Shown here: one piece after another, positions 58,229 to 64,000 of the stretch
How positions within the stretch are numbered: the stretch's first letter is position 1
Layout: each line of letters opens with the position of its first letter
Translations under genes and position numbers: made by a program
The notes under the pieces: generated by a model
Database searches by the model: none
What the model was told of the DNA's origin: nothing
The model's input: only the letters and a program-made list of their open reading frames with translations
DNA from: CPC320 sp002684375
GTDB taxonomy: Bacteria; Pseudomonadota; Alphaproteobacteria; Rhodobacterales; Rhodobacteraceae
Assembly (NCBI GenBank): GCA_965662545.1
Contig: CBFIHZ010000017.1
Span: 1 to 64,000, forward strand
DNA: 64,000 nucleotides
Direction of reading: 5' to 3'

Positions 58229-59395
58229 ATGTACAGAATCGTGATTGAGCCAAGTGAACTTGAGGTTGGGCAAAGTTTGTATCAGACGTTGCGCGGTCAC
58301 CGTGTGCCGACTGCTCTTCATCAAGACGCGCTCGCCTCTGATATTCCTGCTAAATGCGAGTATTTTGTTGCTTCTTCAGCCTTCGAGACACAAGTGGGTG
58401 GCACGCGGCCTTTGATTGAACGGGCGCGCAAAGTCGGCGCTAAATCACTGGTTGTAATATGTGAAAATGCAGAAAACTATGCGGTTCAGTCAGAATTAAA
58501 CGGAAAATTGCTAAGAGTTTCTTTTCCAAAGGTCAAAATATCCCAATCGCGAGAGTATATTGTTTTGTTTATGGCAAGCCTTTTGCATGGAACTGGTTTG
58601 GCTGTGCCGCGTGAACCTGCGAGTTGTCAACTTTTTGAACTTGCGGAGCGTGTGGCCAAAGCGGATGTAAGTGTGTTCATAAACGGCCCAACGGGAAGCG
58701 GTAAGGAAGTGTTGTCAAACTTCATTCATAATAACTCCAACCGAGATGGGCGTCAGTTTGTGGCGATCAATTGTGCTGCTATCCCCGAAAACATGTTGGA
58801 AGCGATGTTGTTCGGACATGAAAAAGGCTCATTTACCGGCGCATCCACCGCAAATGTGGGGATCATAAGGGCAGCCGACGGTGGAACACTTTTATTAGAT
58901 GAAGTGTCTGAAATGTCTTTATCGTTACAAGCAAAGCTTCTTCGAGCCCTTCAGGAGAAAACGGTTACCCCGGTCGGGGGAACTAAGCCAATCACTGTTG
59001 ATGTGCGGGTTTTATCGACGTCTAATAGAAATATGGTCGCTGAATGTCAGTCTGGCAGGTTCCGAGAAGATTTGTTTTACCGTCTTAATGTGTTTCCTTT
59101 AACAACGATGGCTTTATCGGAAAGAATACAAGACATCCTTCCCATTGCGATAGAATTACTCTTACGCCACTACAAAGATTTGGAAACGCTTCCATTGCTT
59201 GCAAACTGCGCTATCGAAAAATTGCAAAGCCATAACTGGCCAGGTAACGTTCGTGAATTGGACAATGTTTTGCAGCGCGCGACGGTTATGTGCACGGGGT
59301 TAGAAATAACCGGTGCTGACATCTTGTTTGATCGAACCACAGTTGCGCCAGCACAGCCCAAATTAGACCTCGCCACTGAAACTGGCCATGTGTGA
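58229..59395 (+). CDS. fleT: Sigma-54 activator lacking DNA-binding domain (FleT-like)
   Basis: The 388-residue protein has an N-terminal domain of about 120 residues resembling a degenerate receiver. An AAA+ domain follows: Walker A GPTGSGKE, GSFTGA in place of GAFTGA, Walker B GGTLLLDEVSE, and RFREDLFYRLNVFPL. It ends soon after the AAA+ lid with no Fis-type HTH. R. sphaeroides FleT likewise lacks the HTH, heads the fliEFGHIJ operon and works as a hetero-oligomer with FleQ. ATG 58229 is preceded by GGAGGG and lies downstream of the sigma-54 promoter. Confidence 0.85.
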   Translation: MYRIVIEPSELEVGQSLYQTLRGHRVPTALHQDALASDIPAKCEYFVASSAFETQVGGTRPLIERARKVGAKSLVVICENAENYAVQSELNGKLLRVSFPKVKISQSREYIVLFMASLLHGTGLAVPREPASCQLFELAERVAKADVSVFINGPTGSGKEVLSNFIHNNSNRDGRQFVAINCAAIPENMLEAMLFGHEKGSFTGASTANVGIIRAADGGTLLLDEVSEMSLSLQAKLLRALQEKTVTPVGGTKPITVDVRVLSTSNRNMVAECQSGRFREDLFYRLNVFPLTTMALSERIQDILPIAIELLLRHYKDLETLPLLANCAIEKLQSHNWPGNVRELDNVLQRATVMCTGLEITGADILFDRTTVAPAQPKLDLATETGHV

Positions 59396-59410
59396 TAAAA
59401 GGATAAAACT

Positions 59411-59755
59411 ATGAGTTCTGGACTTTCTGTAGATGGAATTACTTCTGGGTCGCGCGTGCAAGAGGTTGCGATGCGTCGGGCAGATGATATGTTTAATAAA
59501 CTCGATAGCCTTGGATCGCTTGCAAAGACCAGTGAGCCGAGTTTTGCCGATCGATTTGTAGACTCACTAAACTCTGTAGCTGAGGCTCAAAATACCTCGA
59601 AAACAATGACACAGAACTATGAACTTGGGAAAGAGAATGACCTCGCTAAAGTGATGGTCGCGCAGCAGGTATCATCGTTGGGGTTTCAATTGGCGCTCAA
59701 CTTCCGCAATAAAGCGCTGAGCGCTTATAAAGACATTCTAAATATGCCTGTTTAA
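59411..59755 (+). CDS. fliE: Flagellar hook-basal body protein FliE
   Basis: FliE joins the MS ring to the proximal rod and is the first rod substrate of the flagellar export gate. The 114-residue protein ends with the family signature: VMVAQQVSSLGFQLALNFRN followed by KALSAYKDILNMPV. The N-terminal half is variable, as usual. It starts 16 bases after fleT and has AAAAGGA upstream. A perfect inverted repeat spans its stop codon. Confidence 0.94.
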   Translation: MSSGLSVDGITSGSRVQEVAMRRADDMFNKLDSLGSLAKTSEPSFADRFVDSLNSVAEAQNTSKTMTQNYELGKENDLAKVMVAQQVSSLGFQLALNFRNKALSAYKDILNMPV

Positions 59756-59775
59756 TGCATTTAGCAGGCATATTA
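59741..59775. promoter_or_regulatory. Perfect 10-bp inverted repeat across the fliE stop codon
   Basis: AATATGCCTG (59741-59750) and CAGGCATATT (59766-59775) pair perfectly with a 15-base loop that contains the fliE stop. No T tract follows. It may stabilise the fleT-fliE message or lower fliF translation, giving different amounts of FliE and FliF. Confidence 0.45.
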
Positions 59776-59799
59776 CGTAAAGACTGGGGACTAAATTAG

Positions 59800-61632
59800 A
59801 TGACTGACACCAGCGGATCGACTTCAATGGCGCCACGTATGGGCGAAGGCGGACTTGCGCCGCGAATGGGCACAATGGTGTCCAGTGCCCGTGTGTTTTA
59901 TACGCAACCTGGCGTGCAAAGGGCCCTGCCGACGATTGCAGCGGCAGTGTTGGTGATAGCTGGTCTGATTTTCTATATCGTTCTACAGACCCCTGATCGG
60001 ACTACGCTGTTTGCCTCTCTGCCTGAAACGGAAAAGGCAAAGGTTCTCGAAACCTTGCGAAACAGCGGTACCGATGTTCAGGTGGATGCGACAACAGGCG
60101 AAATTACCGTTCCGGTCGGCGATTATCATAGTGCGCGGCTGAATCTCGCGGCGCAGGGTCTGCCAAGCTCGGTTCCCGATGGATATAGCACGCTGAGCGA
60201 TATGCCGATGGGAACCAGCCGCTCGGTCGAAGGGATGCGTTTAAAACAGACGCAAGAGGTCGAATTAGCACGCTCGATTGCGGAAATTGACGTGGTTGCC
60301 TCAGCACGCGTTCATTTGGCAATTCCCGAGAAATCGGCCTTTGCGCGCAATGCTCAAAAGCCGACAGCCTCGGTTTTTGCTCAGCTCAATCCCGGCCGGT
60401 CGCTGAGCAGCCAGCAAGTGGTCGCAATTGTTAACCTTGTGTCGTCTTCGGTGCCAAATCTCCCTAAAAGTGGAGTAACCGTCGTAGATCAGAACGGCAG
60501 GTTGCTCTCAGACCATATAGACGATCCGGCCTCTAATCTTTCCGATAAACAACTCCAGTACAGATTGCGGTTGGAGGGGATATACAAATCCCGCATTGAA
60601 GCGCTGCTGACACCTGTTGTGGGAGTTGGTAATATTTCAGCACAGGTTAATCTCGACATCGATTTTACGCGCCGGGAAATTACCGAAGATCGGGTTTTAC
60701 CTGACTCGGTTGCGTTGATCAGCGAACAAAGTACATCTGAACAAGGCACAGAGCGCCGAGCGCGTGGCGTTCCGGGTGCACTGGCCAATAGCGTGCCTGC
60801 ACAGGCAACCCTGAATAATCCGGCTGCTGGAGACGCAGACGCCGAAGTTCCCGCCGGGACACAAGGGGGAGCGCAGAGCCGGCTTCTGCCGCCTAATGGG
60901 ACAAGCGACGCTGCTGTGCCTTCTGTGCCAGCCCCGCTTTCGGCTGACCCGTTTCACAGTGCCGAAAAACAGACCCGAAATTATGAAATTAGCCGACAAG
61001 TGGTGAGCCAAAAGGCACCTTCTGCGCAGATTGAGCGTATTCATGTCGCCGTTTTGTTGCGTGAGCCAGCTCCAGTGGCTGGTCCTGACGGTGTCGTGCC
61101 AGAGCCGACAAAATTATCCGACGAGAGCCGGGCCGAGTTAGAGCAGCTAGTCCAAAACGCCGTGGGCCTGAACGTCACGCGCGGAGACAGCGTAAACATC
61201 ACCAGTCGCCCATTTATTATGGAGCTTTCAGACGGAGTGTCGACAGCTTGGTACGAGGATCGCTGGTTGCGTGACATGGCCCAAAATATGATCACTGTGT
61301 TGATTTTGGCAGTCGTTGCACTGGGTGTTGTGCGGCCACTAATGAGCCGTCTGCTTATCCCAAGTGGTGACGTGGGCATGGGTACCGTAACTGATGAAGA
61401 TGGCGAAGAAATCGATATGGATCTCATCGAGGTTGACGAAGGTCTGACCCTGGAAGAGATGAAGGCGAAGCTGAAACCGAAGAAGACATCTGGGGTTTCT
61501 GCTGAAATGCTCGATACCGCCAACAGCTATGACGATAAGGTCGCGGTGATCCGTATGATCGTGTCTGACGAAGCTGCGCGCGTATCCAACGTGTTTAAAG
61601 CCATGATGCGGGACGAAATGGATAAAACATAA
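59800..61632 (+). CDS. fliF: Flagellar MS-ring protein FliF
   Basis: FliF forms the MS ring in the inner membrane, the platform for rotor and export gate. The 610-residue protein has a cytoplasmic N terminus, transmembrane helix 1 at about 43-62, and ring-building motifs (TLFASLPETEKAKVLETL, then EVELARSIAEIDVVASARVH). A Pro/Ala-rich variable region lies near 325-385, helix 2 at about 495-514, and an acidic C-terminal FliG-binding tail follows. The length is slightly above the usual 550-570 because of the variable region. It is followed by fliG after 21 bases. Confidence 0.96.
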   Translation: MTDTSGSTSMAPRMGEGGLAPRMGTMVSSARVFYTQPGVQRALPTIAAAVLVIAGLIFYIVLQTPDRTTLFASLPETEKAKVLETLRNSGTDVQVDATTGEITVPVGDYHSARLNLAAQGLPSSVPDGYSTLSDMPMGTSRSVEGMRLKQTQEVELARSIAEIDVVASARVHLAIPEKSAFARNAQKPTASVFAQLNPGRSLSSQQVVAIVNLVSSSVPNLPKSGVTVVDQNGRLLSDHIDDPASNLSDKQLQYRLRLEGIYKSRIEALLTPVVGVGNISAQVNLDIDFTRREITEDRVLPDSVALISEQSTSEQGTERRARGVPGALANSVPAQATLNNPAAGDADAEVPAGTQGGAQSRLLPPNGTSDAAVPSVPAPLSADPFHSAEKQTRNYEISRQVVSQKAPSAQIERIHVAVLLREPAPVAGPDGVVPEPTKLSDESRAELEQLVQNAVGLNVTRGDSVNITSRPFIMELSDGVSTAWYEDRWLRDMAQNMITVLILAVVALGVVRPLMSRLLIPSGDVGMGTVTDEDGEEIDMDLIEVDEGLTLEEMKAKLKPKKTSGVSAEMLDTANSYDDKVAVIRMIVSDEAARVSNVFKAMMRDEMDKT

Positions 61633-61653
61633 AGCAAGGGCTATGAGGGAAAT

Positions 61654-62682
61654 ATGGCAGAAGCAGAAAGTGATTCATCTTTAACAGCAAATTTAAGCGG
61701 GACTGAAAAATCCGCGATTTTGATGATGCTCTTGGGTGAGGAACAGGCTGCTGAAATTTTTCAGAACCTGAGCCCTCGAGAGGTGCAGCATTTGGGGACA
61801 GCGATGTACGCCGTGTCCGGTGTTGACCAAGAGGCTGTAAACGCAGTGTTGGATGAATTTCTGACCCTGATGAAACAACAAACAAGCCTCGGGCTCGGGG
61901 CTGGTAACTATATTCAAAATGTTCTGAAACGGGCGCTAGGGGATGACAAAGCTCAATCTGTTTTAAGCCGGATTACACCCGCAGACAGCAATAAACCGAT
62001 CGAAATCCTTGACTGGATGGAAGCCCGATCGATTGCAGAACTGATTATGGATGAACATCCCCAGATTCAAGCACTTGTCGTGTCGTATCTGGAATATGGC
62101 ATGGCGTCCGACGTGCTTAATCTGCTGACCGAGGATATGCAGGCAGAAGTGATTTTGCGGATCGCAACACTGGAGACGGTTGATCCCAACGCCTTAAAAG
62201 AACTTGAGCAAGTTATGCTGAACAAGTTTAAAGCCAATACCAATTTGCGCTCATCGCAAGTTGGTGGTGTGGCCGCTGCCTCTAAAATTATGAACTTTAC
62301 CAAAGAGGCGATGGAAAAACGTATTCTTGGGGTGATTAAAAAGCACGACAAAGATCTGATGACGGCGATCCAAGATAATATGTTCACCTTTGACAACCTT
62401 ATCATGTCTGACGAACGGTCTCTTCAAACTCTGCTTCGGGCTACAGATCCAGAAGATCTGATTATGGCGCTCAAGGGTTCAGACCAGAACCTTCAGGAAA
62501 AACTGTTCGGATGTATGTCGACGCGTGCCGCAGCCAACCTCAGAGACGAAATGGAAACGCTTGGCCCTGTGCGTTTGACAGAAGTCCAGGAAGCGCAGAA
62601 AAATATCATCGCGGTCGCGCGGAAAATGTCCGATGACGGAACGATTGTTCTGGCCGGACGTGGTGGCGAAGAGATGGTCTAA
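61654..62682 (+). CDS. fliG: Flagellar motor switch protein FliG
   Basis: FliG couples torque from the stator to the rotor and binds FliF with its N-terminal domain. The 342-residue protein has GTEKSAILMMLLGEEQAAEIF at the start, the EHPQIQAL motif (as DEHPQIQALVVSYL) in the middle domain, and the C-terminal charged helix region. That region contains MFTFDNLIMSDERSLQTLLR and MSTRAAANLRDEMETLGPVR, which carries torque residues. GAGGGA precedes the ATG. The stop overlaps the next start (TAATG). Confidence 0.96.
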   Translation: MAEAESDSSLTANLSGTEKSAILMMLLGEEQAAEIFQNLSPREVQHLGTAMYAVSGVDQEAVNAVLDEFLTLMKQQTSLGLGAGNYIQNVLKRALGDDKAQSVLSRITPADSNKPIEILDWMEARSIAELIMDEHPQIQALVVSYLEYGMASDVLNLLTEDMQAEVILRIATLETVDPNALKELEQVMLNKFKANTNLRSSQVGGVAAASKIMNFTKEAMEKRILGVIKKHDKDLMTAIQDNMFTFDNLIMSDERSLQTLLRATDPEDLIMALKGSDQNLQEKLFGCMSTRAAANLRDEMETLGPVRLTEVQEAQKNIIAVARKMSDDGTIVLAGRGGEEMV

Positions 62683-64000
62683 TGGCAAAGAGTAAACTCG
62701 TTGGTGAGTTTGATTTAGACGGTTCACCGCTGAGTGCATTCAACGTCTCTAAAGCGATGGCGAAAGCCCGTGAGGCTGCTTTTATTCTCAAGCCGGGCGA
62801 AGCAAAAAATGACGATGGTTACTTTCGTAAGGTCAGCTGGAATGAGGTGGCACCACCGGTCGATCTGACCCCTGATCCCGCCAGTGAAGACGAGGCTGCG
62901 TCCGCCGCTAAAGAGGATACAGCCGCAGAGGGTGTCGCCGAGGATAATGGCGACCCCGATGGGTGGGATGAAGCGTTGCAATCAGCGGATACGGCTGATG
63001 GCGGTGCCGGCCCTGGATCCACGCCCGACAAGCAGGCGGCAAATTTGAGCACTTCATCAGAGATTGTCACTGATCCCTCTGGCGAAGCACCAGTCGCGGT
63101 TGAAGGTTTAGAGACGGCTGTGCCTGCTGCGGCCGACCCGGTGCAGGCTGCACCACTAAATTTGGCGCCTGCTCCGCCGCCCGTGATTGATGAGGAGCAA
63201 AAACAAAAGATACGCGAAGAGGCGTATCACGAAGGGTTTTCAGCGGGCAAAGCAATGACTGAGAGCGAGCGCGAGGCAGAATTAGCCGAACGTATCGCCG
63301 ATCTTGACCGTCTCGTTGGGGCGCTATCGGACCCCGAGCTATTGGATATAGACCTGCTATCTGCACAGATAAGGCAGTCTGTGCTTAGTTTGGCAACAGA
63401 ACGTGCAGGCAGTCAGATAGATAATTTCCCAGAGCCATTTTTGGACCGGTTAGAGACGATGTTGCGCAATGTGCAACATATGTCTGGTAAGCGCGAACTG
63501 TTTGTTTGTCAGGCGGACTTAGATGTCATAAACGCGGGACTGCCTGATTATAAAGATCTCTCACAGATCAAGATGCGCGTGGATGCTCGGCTGGGCCGGG
63601 GAGACGTTAAAATGCGTGTCGGTGGCGGAGAAATCTCGGACTTGTTCGAGAATTTGACACAGCCAGATGTGCATGAACCCGAGGCTGTGGTCGCGGCTAA
63701 ACTAGATGGGGACAGTGTTGACCATGGCATGGTTGCGCAGGCAGAGACTGATAAGGATGCGCAAGTCGCTGAAAGCCCAACCCCAAACCCCGAGGCATCC
63801 GACATCAAAAAAGAGACACCGGACACCGCCGAGGAGGTAAAAGACGTAGCAGCACCAGATGTTGCACCAGATGTCGAAGTCGCGACAGATGTCCCAGAGG
63901 CAGCAGCAGATCAGTTGGCTCAGGATACTACATCAGAAAAAGTTGTCGCGGACACTGCCCCAGAGGCGGTTGCGCCAAACTCGGCACCAGACCAGATTGA
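62682..64000 (+). CDS. fliH: FliH-like flagellar export ATPase regulator, 3' end outside window
   Basis: An open frame of more than 435 codons starts in the fliG stop (TAATGG) and runs off the window. Residues 1-50 are conserved-looking, and about 60-160 are Ala/Asp/Glu-rich linker. A FliH-type helix follows (EEAYHEGFSAGKAM, then SERE, AELAE). The C-terminal FliH fold (LDRLETMLRNVQHMSG, KMRVDARLGRGDVKMRVGGG) ends near residue 325. After this a long acidic Ala/Asp/Pro/Val-rich tail (APDVAPDVEVATDVPEAA-like) continues to the edge. FliH inhibits and docks the FliI ATPase. The tail is unusual. Confidence 0.8.
   Translation, partial: MAKSKLVGEFDLDGSPLSAFNVSKAMAKAREAAFILKPGEAKNDDGYFRKVSWNEVAPPVDLTPDPASEDEAASAAKEDTAAEGVAEDNGDPDGWDEALQSADTADGGAGPGSTPDKQAANLSTSSEIVTDPSGEAPVAVEGLETAVPAAADPVQAAPLNLAPAPPPVIDEEQKQKIREEAYHEGFSAGKAMTESEREAELAERIADLDRLVGALSDPELLDIDLLSAQIRQSVLSLATERAGSQIDNFPEPFLDRLETMLRNVQHMSGKRELFVCQADLDVINAGLPDYKDLSQIKMRVDARLGRGDVKMRVGGGEISDLFENLTQPDVHEPEAVVAAKLDGDSVDHGMVAQAETDKDAQVAESPTPNPEASDIKKETPDTAEEVKDVAAPDVAPDVEVATDVPEAAADQLAQDTTSEKVVADTAPEAVAPNSAPDQI

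Noticed and set aside
1..64000. CRISPR arrays, prophage, insertion sequences, tRNA or rRNA genes
   Set aside because: No regularly spaced repeats, transposase or integrase motifs, or tRNA/rRNA-like stretches were seen on either strand.

Overview
The window reads as a chromosomal segment of an alphaproteobacterium of the order Rhodobacterales, most likely of the roseobacter group. This rests on several lineage-typical features: the small ETC complex I subunit and the SDHAF4-type protein, the DUF3035 (BamF) lipoprotein, the DUF1523 protein, the rsmB / heparinase II-III / purH / lspA / M16-M16 gene order, and a complete taurine-dissimilation island with a MocR-type TauR. I do not assign a genus. 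No phage, insertion sequence, CRISPR array, rRNA or tRNA was recognised.

Layout. 1-831 is the 3' part of an RpiR-type regulator, followed by a candidate small RNA (about 952-1113). 1127-4400 carries uvrB, a complex I subunit gene and tdk. 4626-5701 is an overlapping arsH-like flavin reductase and IMPACT-family pair. 5708-9505 is a purine (urate/allantoin) catabolic cluster: allA and a puuE-uraD fusion on the minus strand, uraH and puuD on the plus strand. 9663-11565 is a divergent LysR regulator and PhyH-family dioxygenase pair. 11952-20593 is a long minus-strand housekeeping run (rsmB, heparinase-like, purH, lspA, DUF3035 lipoprotein, two M16 peptidases). 20661-24010 holds a small SDHAF4 gene, dapB, rbfA, a phosphodiester glycosidase-like gene and an SDR. 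24082-32974 holds an acyltransferase, an ECF sigma / VWA-protein pair, gabD, an alpha/beta hydrolase, creatinase and a DUF1523 gene.

33039-51070 is a taurine and sulfite island, nearly all on the minus strand: tauA, tauB, an unusually long tauC, tpa, tauR, xsc, ackA, (pta on plus), a citrate-synthase-family gene, a YeiH/TauZ-type sulfate exporter and a cytoplasmic molybdenum sulfite dehydrogenase (soeABC). Read together, taurine is imported by TauABC and transaminated by Tpa. Xsc cleaves sulfoacetaldehyde to acetyl phosphate and sulfite. Pta, AckA and the citrate synthase absorb the C2 unit, SoeABC oxidises sulfite to sulfate, and TauZ exports it. Three copies of a two-part direct repeat with an exact 23-bp period lie before xsc, tpa and tauB and are very probably TauR operators.

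51628-64000 starts with glycerate kinase. It then passes through an A/T-richer regulatory block (hybrid histidine kinase, LuxR-type response regulator and two sigma-54 activators resembling the FleQ/FleT pair of Rhodobacter sphaeroides) into a flagellar basal-body operon, fleT-fliE-fliF-fliG-fliH. This operon has a textbook sigma-54 promoter at 58182-58197. The fliH-like gene is cut by the window end and carries a long acidic Ala/Asp/Pro-rich tail.
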